Assembly: GCA_023512835.1 (NCBI GenBank)
Contig: CM042090.1
Span: forward strand, 14,992,617-15,056,616
DNA length: 64,000 bases
Reading direction: 5' to 3'
Source: Taxillus chinensis
Taxonomy: Eukaryota > Streptophyta > Magnoliopsida > Santalales > Loranthaceae
Part shown: in pieces, positions 39,230-51,399 of the stretch
How the letters are laid out: every line of letters begins with the position of its first letter
Position numbering within the stretch: the stretch's first letter is position 1
Notes under the pieces: generated by a model
Databases searched by the model: none
What the model was told of the DNA's origin: nothing
The model's input: the letters and a program-made list of their open reading frames with translations, nothing else
Made by a program: the position numbers and the translations under genes

Positions 39230-39835
39230 GTGAGTTTAGCGAGTGAGTGAGTGAGAGAAGAAGCGACGGAGATGCAATCAAAATCAACCTGAGGGTACAG
39301 TTCACCTGCTACACCGTGTTGCAGTGAATTACGTGCTCTGATGGGTTTTTGTTGGCCCCACCCTGTTTGAGGCGGGGCGGGGCCGCGGGCGGGCATTCGG
39401 TGTGCGCGCTTTTCCTAACCTGTTGGTTTGAGTGTTCCTCGCTCGTTTGTGTGTCCCAATCACGGCCGTTGAAAAGTCACATGCCCCACCATGCACTCTC
39501 GATTCATCAAAAAGCTGCGATGTGGGCCCCCCCCCCGACCACACCCATCCGCCTAATTGGTTATAGCGGGCGGCCTGCAATTTGTTCGGAAACAGAGGGG
39601 TATTTTGGTCAAACAGTACGAGCAAGCAAGTCGGAACAAAAATTGCCTCCTCTCCGGAGAGGTCCTAATCATTCAGTTGACCGGAAGTAACACTGTCGCG
39701 CGCCACGTGTCCGCTCGCAATGAATGTCAGGATCATAACGTACGGTTTGGATCTACTGGTGAGTTAATATACGCTGGCACCCCCAGCCTCCACACGATAG
39801 CTCAGGGTCCTTTCAAATTAAAGTTAAATTCGTAA
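39230..39835. promoter_or_regulatory. GC-rich island with a G-box and no downstream gene
   Basis: A sharply bounded GC-rich block, with ggcggggcggggccgcggg near 39372 and CCACGTGT (G-box/ABRE-like) at 39703-39710, sits in very AT-rich surroundings. It looks like promoter or leader DNA, but no open frame follows on either strand. It could be the remnant of a lost gene, a non-coding transcription unit or a captured fragment. Confidence 0.3.
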
Positions 39836-40225
39836 AATTACCAATTTTTATATCAAAAATATATTTTGCATTGTAACGAAATCGTATATAATATTTCTGT
39901 ACTGTAGGTCCTTTATATTTTCACTGTTATTATTTTCATTAATAAAATTTTAATTAAAAATTTATTATTTTGATAAAAATATAAAAAAACTTGTAATACA
40001 GTTTTTTAAATAAAAATTGTAAGTAGATTACTCTATTTTAATTTTTTTTAACCTAGTAGAATTAAAATAAAACAACTGTCCATCCAATTGTCAAACCGGG
40101 CCATATATATATTCATAAGAAGTGATATGTACAATTCTCGCCGTGGTATATTTATGTTCCCAGCTAACTTGGAATAAGTCATAATAATATTTTTTTTTAC
40201 GATTTGGTAAGCTCAAGGATCATTG

Positions 40226-40410
40226 CTCGAGCATGCCTCGAACATGTCTCGAGTAGGGTGGCTCGAGCACATATGCTCGAAGCGCGAGCATGCCTCGAAC
40301 ATGTCTCGAGTAGGATGGCTCGAACACATATGCTCGAGGCGTGCTCAAGCTTGAGGCTCGAGCATTGAGCACACCTAGAATAGGGCTCAAGTAGGAATCG
40401 AGCAAGTCTC
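40226..40410. repeat. 57-bp tandem repeat rich in CTCGAG
   Basis: Two nearly identical 57-base units, each with gcatgcctcgaacatgtctc at 40231 and 40288, are followed by a diverged third part. The CTCGAG-like palindrome recurs many times in about 185 bases. Confidence 0.85.
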
Positions 40411-40789
40411 GATCAGATATCGATTATTTCTCCCACGACCAGATTTACGGATTTTTAGGTTCTGTCAATTGTAATTTACAACAAAAAACTTAAACGGTTA
40501 TCACTTTAAGCACAATAGTCTGATTTATGCCTTTTTTATTTATAGATATCAACGAGAGCTACAACGGCCATACTACTTTAGGGGGTTTGCCGCTTTCAGA
40601 TTTCAAAAAAATATACCTTTTCACTTCTAAATTCAAATTTTATGTCATGCTTCTACGTTTTCATCATGTCCAGACCCCTCCCAAACTCTCTCGCTCTCAT
40701 TCTCCCTATTTTAGTTGTGTTGTGATGTACGTTAAATTTTAAATAATTTTATTAATATGATAATTACAAATATTATTTTTATATATTCA

Positions 40790-41760
40790 TATGCGTGTGT
40801 TTTATTTTTTCACTTCATTTGACTTTGTCATAATCCACCGCCTACAGGCTACAGCGCTCTCTACGATGGAGAGATTTTTCAACGGCAGATTTGGCGGACG
40901 GTTATCATTAATCCTCTTATTATTATTATTATTATTACTATCCATCACCACCGTACATCTCTTTCCCCTCCAACGCAGACATATTATCCGGCAACCGTGA
41001 GTGCACCACCACGCCGCTGGCTCCAGCGTTTTCTGACCTCCACACAGACATATCTCCACCTCTAGGCTCTAGCTCGCCACCTTCCGCCACCCGCCCGCCA
41101 TTGAGGACCATATATGCATGTTCAGCACACCCCCAACCCCTTCGAGTCTTCGACTTCTATACGAGGACGCGCGACCGCATCGAAGAAGGGCGGTGTGGAC
41201 CATCTCTGCAGCAATTGCTTCCTAGCTTGGGGACAGCTGCCTCCGTATATGGCCTCGACCAGGTGGACCGATTCGATCGCCATTGTGATCGTGCATGCAT
41301 GGTGGCTGAGGAGAGAGGCTCAACTGGATCATAGGAAAAGCCTTCGACCATGACCAAGCTTTTGTTGAATACTTGCAGCCTCTCGCAGCTGAGCCAGTAG
41401 GATGGTGGACACCTTCTCTAGATCGTTGTCGGGCCTTGTTTAATAATATGGAGTATTTGCAGGCGAGGCCAAAGAGTTGGAACACGATAGAGTAATATGG
41501 GATCGGCCGGCAGTCAAAACTGTTGTCGATCGCGCGGGAAATCTCCATCTCCACCGTACGTAGAGCGCTGCAGGCAGCATATATGAAAAAAATAATAAGA
41601 ATAAAATTGAATACATAAAAAAAAAAACAGAAGGCTTGAAAAAATAATTTTAAAAAAAAAAAACAGGTGTCATAGGGGACAGAAGAGGGGGCTTCCAACG
41701 CGCCAGTAGAACTAGATCCCAAGCCGCGGCTCTAGTGCGTTGCATGCTCGGCAGGGACAT
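40790..41760. other. GC-richer block of unknown nature
   Basis: This block is clearly richer in GC than its flanks. A plus-strand frame from 40866 to 41000 starts MERFFNGRFGG and continues with a run of nine leucines, but that run is simply an ATT/TTA microsatellite (40915-40939). Overlapping open frames on both strands from 41100 to 41720 have no family resemblance I can recognise. I do not call a gene. Possibilities are a decayed gene, a captured fragment or a non-coding transcript. Confidence 0.3.
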
Positions 41761-41929
41761 GAAAGTAATGCCATGCATGAAATAGGTTGCTTGTCCATTG
41801 CTATAAAGTGTCCCCAAAGAGTTGTTCAAATTTTAACTGGGACATGACAGGTCATATAACCATGACAATCTGAGTCAAGCGGAAATTTATTTAGAAAACG
41901 AGAGCTTGTACAATGAATACCTAGCTACA

Positions 41930-42039
<110 letters not shown>

Positions 42040-43640
42040 CACGACTGTATGATGTGTGTTTCGTTTGAATAATTTAGAACTACGTTTTGTGGGTATACAA
42101 ATATTAAACTGATATTTAAGAAATGATAATAATAATAATAGTAATTTAATAATAAAAGTATATGGATATATATATATATAATTAATATAAAACATGTTTT
42201 TCCCAAAATAAATAATATCACTCTTATAGAAATATAATATAATTTAAATTTAATATCATTTAAATTAAAATTTATATAAATATAGTTAGCAATAATTAAA
42301 ATAAAAAAACACTTAATTAAATAACATATTTTTGATATAATATGTTATATGAATGTAGTTAGCAACCAGTAAGAATATAAATAGTTGTATTTACCTATAC
42401 TAATGACTTTTAAAAGAAAGTTAATATAAAAGTAAATTTTAGATCATGATAATATTTCATATTTATGTTAGATAACATAATTATGAATGGAGAATAATAA
42501 TGCTAGGAATCACATATCCAATACCTCTTTTCCCATAGTTAACTGAAAAGGAAAAAAATCAAAAGTCTCTTCCCATGGTGAATTAAAAGTTATATAGTTT
42601 TATACAAGTTTTCTAGTCAATATATTCCCAGTATTGTATTATCCGGGTTTTATCTTATAATTCCCTCTCTCCACAGCAAATCATAAGATTATAACTATTC
42701 AATTAATAAGGTGAACTTGGGGAGAGTACTGTGAATAATTCACAATAGATTAATTGCAGAAATAGAACAAATAAACTAATTAACACACATCAATGCTTTA
42801 TAATGGTTTGAGAGCATCACTGTTCTATTTCTCTTTTCAGTGAAAGCTTGCACTAAAATAATGTTTTATAAGCTTATAGTATACACAATTTTATAAAATC
42901 ACTTTAAATTCACTTGTTTCGTATATAATTAGGCTATCTAAATATTTTGATAGGATAATATTACTTTTAAAAATAAATTCATTTGAATAAAAAGTTTTCA
43001 AAAAGCATATATATTAAACCAAACATAGCCATAGTATTTAAAAAAAAAGGTTTAAACAAAAACTCGAAAGTTCTATTTTTTTTATCCTTTTTCAAAAGAC
43101 AAATATATTGTTGCTAATTATTAATTCTTGTTGTTTGTTATTAGTTAAGTTTGTTAATTATTACTATTAATAATCTTTATATTATTATTATTATTGGCCG
43201 TCCACGAATTGAACAGCCATTTTGCCATCTTCTTCTACTTATTTTCATAGTCAAACTTCATCCTCCCAAATATACAGCGCTTGCAAATTTTCCCCACCTA
43301 GCAACCGTCGTGCAATCCATCCCTCAAATTAACAACCTGCAATTATATATCAAGATACAAATCAACCGTCGTTTCCAGTTGCAAGTCTTGAATGGCCGGG
43401 TCAACAACCATTTATGCAGTCATCCCCAACTTTCCTTATTCATCTCCTCTCAATCTCCTCAATCAGCACCCGGCCGCGCGTTCACCCATCTCCTCTCAAT
43501 ATATCCCTGCAAATCAGCAACCGTTTACTACTGCAATCAAACAACCATTTAATGTACCATATATATCTCGGCTACTCAAATCAGGTACCAATCTCTTCAT
43601 GATCACCATCTTTTCATCAACTCCACACGTATAGTGCACA
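42040..43640. other. AT-rich spacer with an unassigned C/A-rich segment
   Basis: AT-rich up to about 43190. A C/A-rich segment at 43195-43630 has three overlapping plus-strand open frames rich in Pro, Ser, Asn and Gln. None resembles a family I know. It may be a gag-like or captured fragment. Confidence 0.35.
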
Positions 43641-43654
43641 TTAATTAATTATAA

Positions 43655-43679
43655 GGGGGGGGGGGGGGGGGGGGGGGGG
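43655..43679. repeat. Run of 25 G
   Basis: Uninterrupted G homopolymer between ttaattaattataa and tgactaaattcc. It could be a real G-quadruplex-forming tract or a sequencing/assembly artefact. Confidence 0.95.
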
Positions 43680-43979
43680 TGACTAAATTCCATACACAAC
43701 AGCATCCCAAAAGTTGTCGTATCATTTCCTCGTTATCTTCTCTTCATCACCACAAACAAACACCATTTTCCCAATTTCAACTATCAATCCATCTATTTCA
43801 CTGATTAATTTAATTTATGAATAAGTAAGTTAGTCTACACTTGCGAGACACACTAATCGTACAGTAATTATGCTTGTGGCATCATGGTACGAGCAATATA
43901 TATGTATTTGAAAAAAAAAAAAACAGAAACTTCGATCTCCTGCAATACATGCGCAATTCATGCACGCCCATGTTGACTT

Positions 43980-44460
43980 TTTCTTAATTTTTATATGGGT
44001 GAGGGTGACACGCGGAAAGTGTTGAATTGGACATTAATAGTCAGAAAGGGTCCACCGTTGCCCCGTGTCGAAACAGGATAGGTCCATCGCGAACAAAGGC
44101 GTTGATAAAGAGAGACAGCGAGACAAACAGCCCCCTCCGCTGACGCCACGCCACTGACAACACAGAAAAAGCGGTTCGTTACGACAGAGACCGCAGCTGA
44201 GAAGAATTCTCAAACTTCCACGAGGTTAAACTCGTAACTTCACTTCTACTCTGCGACGTCGTCGACGCCCATCGTTATTTTGGATGGCGGGGCCCCCTCT
44301 CCCTGGAGGGGCCCACACACACAGACAACCATTCCATTTATTTATTTATTTATTTATTTAATAATCCATACAACATAACCGGCATGCATGATGTTACATG
44401 GCATAGGGCAATGTCGTGATGCCAGTCGGTCACGTGCTACGAGGAAGAACGGAAGGCTGA
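43980..44460. promoter_or_regulatory. Second GC-rich island without a recognisable gene
   Basis: A GC-rich block in AT-rich surroundings, including gacgccacgccactgac, a (CATTT/ATTT)n stretch at 44336-44361 and cacgtg at 44431. No open frame of note. Same interpretation limits as the island at 39230-39835. Confidence 0.25.
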
Positions 44461-44594
44461 CGGACGTTATTGCTGTTTGTTTTTGGTTTTATGTTTTCGA
44501 AAAATGTATTTGAAGATATTAAGTATTATTTAAATTAAAAATATTTTTTTGCAAAAGCAGTAGCCGGCGGAGAGATCTGTCAGTGGTGCTAGGA

Positions 44595-44998
44595 CCATGT
44601 ACGCCGGCTCCCAGGCCAAGTAAGGCCTTAGGCACTCTAAAAATAACTCAAATTTAGGGCCCTCTTTTCATAATGCTAATCTTATATTTATAATTATAAG
44701 ATTAATCCTAGCAGCCGACACAGAACCTAACGCTTCATGCTCCATGCTTCCTGCACCGCTGCCACCGCAGGTGCTGCTGTGCCACTTTGGCGCTCCGCTA
44801 CCACCGCTGTGCCGCGCCGCCTGTGTAGAGTTGGTGCCACAAACATTCGTCCGATGATCCATGAGACCCCGACTGGTACACTGCTATCTTGATCTCATGA
44901 TTTATCTTGTATAATATATACTAATTACTGTCTCATACTACGACTGAAAATGAATGCTAAGAATTAGGGCCTCCTAAATCTCGGGCTCAGCCCTGATG
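44595..44998. mobile_element. hAT-like non-autonomous element
   Basis: The left edge (ggctcccaggccaagtaagg, then agggccctctttt) and the reverse complement of the right edge (cagggctgagcccgagattt, then aggaggccctaatt) resemble the ends of plant hAT elements that begin CAGGGC. The core holds a CCACCGC-rich segment (44740-44830). No transposase is seen. Limits are approximate. Confidence 0.4.
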
Positions 44999-44999
44999 G

Positions 45000-46022
45000 T
45001 CTATAAGAGAAATCATATACGTTAGTCAAGTTAATTTTAGTTTTTAGAATAAAAAAATTAACAAATCAATACAGTTTAATAAAATTTCCCGTTCATCATT
45101 TGTTTTTTTAAGTGACGCGGAGTAGTATAATTCATAATAATATAATAACAATAATTTGGGTATAATTTATGAGAATAATGGTTTCATGTTTTTCTCTGGA
45201 GTCTAAAGTCGTCGATTTGAAGCTTTTAACCATTCTTCTAAGGAAAAGAGGAGACAAAAAGAAGAGGCAAACTGGCCAGGTGGGCGCACCGCGAATCTTC
45301 ATCTTTAATAAATATGATGAATACTTATTTCATCTTTAGTGACTTGGTAGATAATAAAATTTGGTAAAATAATTTTTATAGTAGGTGAAAACTTAACAAT
45401 GATAGTTTAAATAGAATATAATATTAATATTTATTTTGTTAATGTGAAAATATTTAAGTGCAAAAAAAATTAAAATAATATTTAATGGTAAATTAAATAC
45501 CGACAGCTCAATCTACTGCTATCATAAAAATTTCACCTTTTAAATTTTCCCTCGCCACCTAATATGGTATGTTACTAGCATTCATATTAGATTTTTTATA
45601 TTTCTTTTAAATTTTAATTCAAAACAATATTTTTTTATTCTAAAAAAAAAAACACCCCAATTTGGTTTATTGTGTTGAATAATTGACGCTTAAAAGTACT
45701 GATGTAACGAAAATAATAATAATTTCAAAGGAAGAGTTAAATTTGTCAACGGCGTTACCGAGCGCTCGATGGCTGCTACTGTTGACCCGCCTTCAATGAT
45801 CAATGGATCCATACGGACGGACCCATTTGCATCGGGCCACCCGCAATCAGCAATGCCAACCCCACACTTTGTTTGCACCCACATAATTATCATAATATAA
45901 ATTACTTTTTTATATATTAAAGATAAAGGTCGAGAGGTGTTATAAATAAGCAAGATTAAGGGTTTGTTTAATAATTAATATGTCGGGCTAATGGTAATTC
46001 AATGGTTCACTCATCACTTAGT
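45000..46022. other. AT-rich spacer, nothing recognised
   Basis: Contains a short GC-richer patch at 45745-45890 with an unassigned minus-strand open frame. No feature supported. Confidence 0.4.
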
Positions 46023-46038
46023 CATACCAACCGATTCA

Positions 46039-46039
<1 letters not shown>

Positions 46040-46075
<36 letters not shown>
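46040..46075. repeat. Run of 36 G at the edge of an LTR element
   Basis: Uninterrupted G homopolymer that replaces the outer part of the left terminal repeat of the gypsy remnant: the right copy has about 110 bases here (from 47232) that the left copy lacks. Confidence 0.95.
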
Positions 46076-46076
<1 letters not shown>

Positions 46077-47637
46077 AATGTGTATGAGAGTTTTAATTGC
46101 CAAATAATAATATTTCCATACATAAGTCATAGATAGGGGCTATTTATGAGCAAACGACTATCTGGAATTGGAAACCTATTACAATTAGGAAACTAGGGTA
46201 AAATACTAAAATACCCTAAACGAATTAAATAAAGGAAAGAATAAAAAGGAAAGACTTTTAATACGATAAAGAAAAGTAAAATAATAAGAGTCCTAGCAAT
46301 AGGGATGTCTTGCATATAAGACACGTGCACGGGCGCATGTCACGCGCTTCTCATCATTCCCCTCCCTTAAAGACACCCTTGTCCTCAAGGGAAAATTGGG
46401 AAACGTTCACATAAAGTAGAACGCCCCATTAATCCCGAAACCCATAATCCTTTATAAATTTCCGACTCCTTCCTGGTGAATCTCCGCCTCACGTCACAAA
46501 ATTAGACTCCTGTAAAAATTGAAACGAAGCGGATCTCGAATCTATGTGAGTTCTACCAACATCTCGGCTTGTGGAACACTTTTGCAAATAGGGATGACAA
46601 AGAGGATAACAAAAAGTCGTGGCCGGGGAGGGTGAGCATCGATCGGTCCAATTATGAAGGCCACGTGTTGGGAACAATTACAAAGCGGGTGCGCCTTGCG
46701 TCGAGGGCGTCGCCTAACCGGACATCATCAAGGACAAAGATCATGTTGTCAGAGACTCTTCAATGGTGACGACCTTGTGACTTTGATTTGGGCATCATTC
46801 ACCACGGTAGAGGAAATCAAAGGAATCAAGAACTTTGAAGTTGGAGTTGGGTCATCAATCACTTTAGATGAGTCACCGGATGGGAACTCAACCTCAGTTG
46901 TGATCCTTGTGAGCTCGAAAATATGGTTCATCTTCAACGCTTGAAATATTTTTCACCTCCTGTGAAGTTTGTTGTGACCTACGATTATCTCCTTGAGTTC
47001 GTCTGCATCCTATAGGATCTTTTCCATTGTATGCGAATAATCGATCAATTTTCCGATTAATTCGTCTTGGAATCGAACCATCTTTGCTAAAGTTGTCGAA
47101 AGCTCTATCATGGAATTCCCAGGGCTTCAACCGTTGCCCGTTCGTCCTTACCACCTCCTCCGTCATTCTGATGAAGAAAGCAAGATAAAATCGAGAAATC
47201 TTAATGAGGATCTCTCAATGAAAGCACCAAATGTTGAGGACCTTGATTAGGATCCAAAACAATCTAGAGAAGGATAACCAAATACCCAAACTCTGCCCAG
47301 CAATTCAAGTAATTAACTGAAAAAGCCGAAAATAAGATAAACCTCTAATATGAGAGTTTATAATGCCAATAGCCAATAATCGAATATTCTCCATACATAA
47401 TTGTCATAGACAAGGCCTATTTATAGGAAACGACTATCTAGGAATGGAAACCTATTACAATTAGGAAACTAGGGTAAAATACTAAAATACCCTAATACGA
47501 ATTAAATAAAGGAAAGTAATAAAAAGGAAAGACTTTTAATCGATAAAAGAAAAGTAAATATAATAAGAGTCCTAGCAATAGTAGATGTCTTGCATAATAA
47601 GACACGTGCACGTGGCGCAGTCACGACAGTTCCATCA
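46076..47637 (-). mobile_element. Internally deleted Ty3/gypsy-like LTR retroelement
   Basis: The element reads on the minus strand. The 5' LTR is 47232-47637 (ends TG..CA on its own strand, finishing CCTCAACA). It is followed by TTTGGTGCTTTCATTGAG, whose TGG start suits a tRNA primer-binding site. A short gag-like frame follows (about 46894-47166, starting MTEEVVRTNG), then a short remnant ending in CTTGAGGACAAGGGTGTC, a phrase seen at gypsy pol ends, and a purine tract (aagggaggggaa) at 46357-46369. The 3' LTR is 46076-46356, matching about 47340-47637, with its outer part lost at the G run. Protease, RT, RNase H and integrase are missing, so the element is non-autonomous. The words cataccaaccgat at 46023-46035 and 47638-47649 (cataccaaccga) flank it. 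Confidence 0.75.
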
Positions 47638-47639
47638 CA

Positions 47640-48440
47640 TACCAACCGATATACTGTTGAATAAAATTTATTAATTATCGAATACTAAATAAAATTCAAA
47701 TTTATTGGTGATTCAGTTCAGATCATTACTACGATAATTTAAATAATTTTAATATTCTATTGATATTATTAATTATTTCTTTTAAGTTTATAAATTTTTA
47801 TGTTAAATTTAAATACATATTTTTTTACGTAAATTTAATTAAAAAACAAAACAAATTTAAATTAAAAATTAACCAGTTAACCGTTGACTTTTTGCGCAAA
47901 ATTATGATTATGCAAATTTGCCTACCAAGGTCTTGAGCGTGGACCGAGTTCCCAGAAGCATACGCTAATACAAGAATTTAATACCAATATACCATTTCTT
48001 CTCTCAAGTTTTTTTAAAAAATAAATTTCAATTATAGAATATTATAATTATAAATTTATTCCTAAAGTACATATTTTAAGTACACCCAAATCTTCGAAAC
48101 TGCGCATAGAAACATATATTTTGTTGAATTAAAATATACTCTCTTTTATGTACTAATAAATTTTCAGCTTTATTACTTTTAAATATGATTCTTACATGAG
48201 TTTTTCGATTTATATTTTTACATAATGAAAGCCTCATTAATTTATAGCTATTTTTTCATTTTAATTCAATTTTAACATTGAAAACTATTAATATTGTACT
48301 CAAATTCAAATCAAAAGAGTATAAGACGAATGAAGCTGAAATGCATACTCGGAGTTTTCAAAATAATGTTTATGCATAATTTTATATTCACGTATTAAAT
48401 TTATTTTATGGATATCAGTAAGTAAAACTTGAACGGGTGT
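47640..48440. other. AT-rich spacer, nothing recognised
   Basis: Very AT-rich DNA with no open frame or repeat boundary that I can support. Confidence 0.5.
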
Positions 48441-48519
48441 TTAAAACAACCTTAAATTATGATCATTAATTTATAATTGCAAACATATAAAAAATTAATA
48501 CATATAAATTATGACCATT

Positions 48520-49108
48520 AAGTAGTAAAGTATTCGAACGTATTCATTAACGAACCGAGCCGATAGCCTTAAATTATGATGTTCACAAATTATTCGTGAA
48601 TATTATTCTGTTGTTCACGAACGTTTACGAATAAAATTACAAAATCATGAAAATCTATAAAAAAAATTATATTATAAACTTATAAAAAAAATACAATTAA
48701 TTTACTATTAAACTTTGTTATCTTTGTTTAATATGTTTAAATAATTATTTCATAAAAAATATTATAATAATAGTAATAATAAACATACAAATAAATAAAA
48801 CTATTTATATTTAATGATAATATAAAATTATATATTTATTAGATTATATTTAATAAAACAACTTATATATATATATATATAATTTGCTAACTTCTTGTTC
48901 ACAAATAATTTTTACGAACACGAACGATATTCGCGAACTATTCATGAACATTTGATTGTAAACGCTCACAAATGTGTTCACAAATATAACAATAGTGTTC
49001 GAGAATTGTTCATGAGTGATATTATTTCTTAACGAACGAACATGATCTTTTACTGTGCCGAATGCAAGCTTGTTTATGAACATTTGATTCATTTACAACC
49101 CTACCTCT
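48520..49108. mobile_element. Non-autonomous element with GTTCACGAA-type sub-terminal repeats
   Basis: Words of the form gttcacgaac / gttcatgaac / aacgaacgaac recur in both orientations on the left (48540-48625) and right (48895-49090) around an AT-rich core. The right end (tgtttatgaacatttgattc, then acaaccctac) is a familiar end of dispersed plant hAT-like repeats. No coding capacity. Confidence 0.5.
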
Positions 49109-49109
49109 C

Positions 49110-50243
49110 TGCGGTCATCAAGGTAACTACCATATAATGACATCTATGGCTTCTCCAACAAATTAGGCATTGATTGTGCAATTTGTCGATGGTGTGAGAC
49201 TTGTTGAAGTACTGACATCTTTGATTGATGTAAATAAATTCTATAATACATATCAGGTTTCAATGTTTTAGGCGGATTAGGACGATTTAGGTGACCTCTT
49301 TTCATCATGACATCCACCTTGGAGCCATTTTTTGTGAATTTTTACCAATTTTAAAAAGCATGTATTTCTTATTTATATAGTTCAATTTAATTCGGTTTAT
49401 TAGTATGGATTGGATTTTAAGTACCTTTGTTTGGGTTCATTAAATTTTATATTATTTTTCTAATTTGTATGGAATTCAATTTCCAAAAATATATGTTCTT
49501 TCCTGTTGAACATGCGTTATTTTTAAATTATAATTTAACACAAATTTTAACGAATACTGAAATTAAAATTCATATGAAGTAGGCCCATAACTCCGATAAA
49601 TAATGAAGGCGAAAGAAAAAAAATGATAGAAAAGGAGTGAAAGTAAAGGTAAAAAATATTTTCTCTGTTGGTTGGTTGGGATATGAAAATGGTGAAAATA
49701 TATATATAAAGGTATAATCTTGATAGTGAAATTAATATTGGCTTTTAATTTTTTTTGTTGTGATTTATTTTGTCTATTATCATGTATTATTCAAGTAGGG
49801 TATTGTCCATTTTCCAAATGAAAAAACTATTGTATATGAAAAAAATAGAAGAAAACTATTTTCGTATCACTTTTTTTATACCATCTTTCTAAACACCCCC
49901 CCCCCTAACTTTTTTATACTTACCAACATGTCAAAACTATTATAATATGTGAACTTAAAGACACTTTGGTTAAATTTTACAATAATTTAAGGATAGTGAC
50001 GTGTCAGATCAGACCTAAATCATGAATGACTCACACCCCCACGAGATGGATTAGGTCGGGTTGAAAAACCCCACTTTTTATGAAAAAATAATAATAAACA
50101 AATAAAAAAAATAAGTGAATTGAGATGAATCAAGTTAAAATCATCGATCGCTTTATTACTTGACGAGTCAAATAAAACGGGCGAGTCGAGTCAACTTAAA
50201 TTAAAATTGACATTCCTCATTTAAATTCATTTCACAAAAGCTA
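49110..50243. other. AT-rich spacer, nothing recognised
   Basis: AT-rich DNA with one run of C at about 49897-49905. No gene or clear repeat is supported. Confidence 0.45.
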
Positions 50244-50804
50244 TTGAGAGTATCTTCAGTCTATTAGTAAAAGCAAAAGCAACAACAAAAGTTATATTTA
50301 TATAAAAACTTTCTCAAATGCATTAGTTAAATCAAAAGCAAAAGTTAAAAAAAATAAATATAACTTTAGCTTTTACTTTTGCTGATGATGCCACCCTAAC
50401 AAATACGAATAATTTCAATCCGATCCCTCCCTCGTGTTACGTTCCCCATCTTCCCATTGCATCTCCATGTGTCCAAGCTTCCCGCACGTTGACATCCCCT
50501 ATTCCCCCCGTTGCATCTCCCCCATCCCCCCTCCACCTCGGTTGCCGTCCGAACCCCCCAAGCCCGCGGTCGTGTCTCCACCATCCTTCCCCTTCATCCC
50601 AGTCACGTCGCCGTCCGAACCCCCATTCCCCCCATTTTGCCACCTTCATCCCTCCCAAATTACAAAGATTGGCAAAAAAAAAATAGTTAAACAAAAATAT
50701 AAATGATATAAAATTAGAGCATTATTAGCCAAATATATTACTGTACCAAATTAAAAGTAGTTTCAACTATCCAATTTATCATTTTAGGATTAGAGATACT
50801 CTAA
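50244..50804. mobile_element. MITE with GC-rich core, copy 2
   Basis: Begins gagagtatcttcagtctatt and ends ggattagagatactctaa, which are imperfect inverted repeats. Both ends and the AT-rich arms (ataactttagcttttactttt; attagagcattattagcc) match the element at 36192-36858. The core at 50410-50650 is C-rich, with cccccatccccc-type words. The overlapping proline-rich open frames are artefacts of composition. Confidence 0.65.
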
Positions 50805-51399
50805 GTTCCATTCAAGTTAATATCACAAAGTTTATTTTCTTAAAATTATTTAGCGTAATGGAATTATAATACTAATATATTTATTATCAAATTATTTAAT
50901 TTAATGTTTATAAATTAATACAGTTGTCAATATATTTTCATAAATAACTCAACATGTGAAAATGAGTTAATAAATAATCATACTGTACTTTAAAATTATT
51001 ATTTTAAAGGATAGTCTGGAATCCTAAAAAAATAAATAATTTGTTTACCCATTGAAACTAATAAAAATAACAAGCAATTTGTTTTATTTTAAAACATACT
51101 TGTCGAAAATGCCACGTGTGACATCTCTTCTTTTTTTTTTTCTTTTCTTATTATTTTTAGATTTTCTGCCTCTTCGAATACAGACATCGGTGGTAGCAAC
51201 GTTGTATAGTACATACAACATAATTGAGATTAAAAAAAAAAAAACAAAAAAAACCGGGAAGCAGTATCTGAAATACAAAGGCCTAGGCCGGTACGAGAAA
51301 ATAAGAAATTAGCGGTGAGATTGGTCGGCGCGGCGAGGAGCTACCAGACCAGGCCAGACCAATAAGGCGTTGGTCTGAATCGAAAAGCCGGACGCGGGC
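50805..51399. other. AT-rich spacer and SWEET 3' flank
   Basis: AT-rich, with a T-run and an A-run around 51126-51245. The 3' untranslated region of the SWEET gene should lie at its right end. Nothing else is seen. Confidence 0.4.

Noticed and set aside
40866..41000. Small signal-anchor protein with nine leucines
   Set aside because: The leucine run is a TTA/ATT microsatellite, and neither the flanks nor a splice pattern supports a gene.
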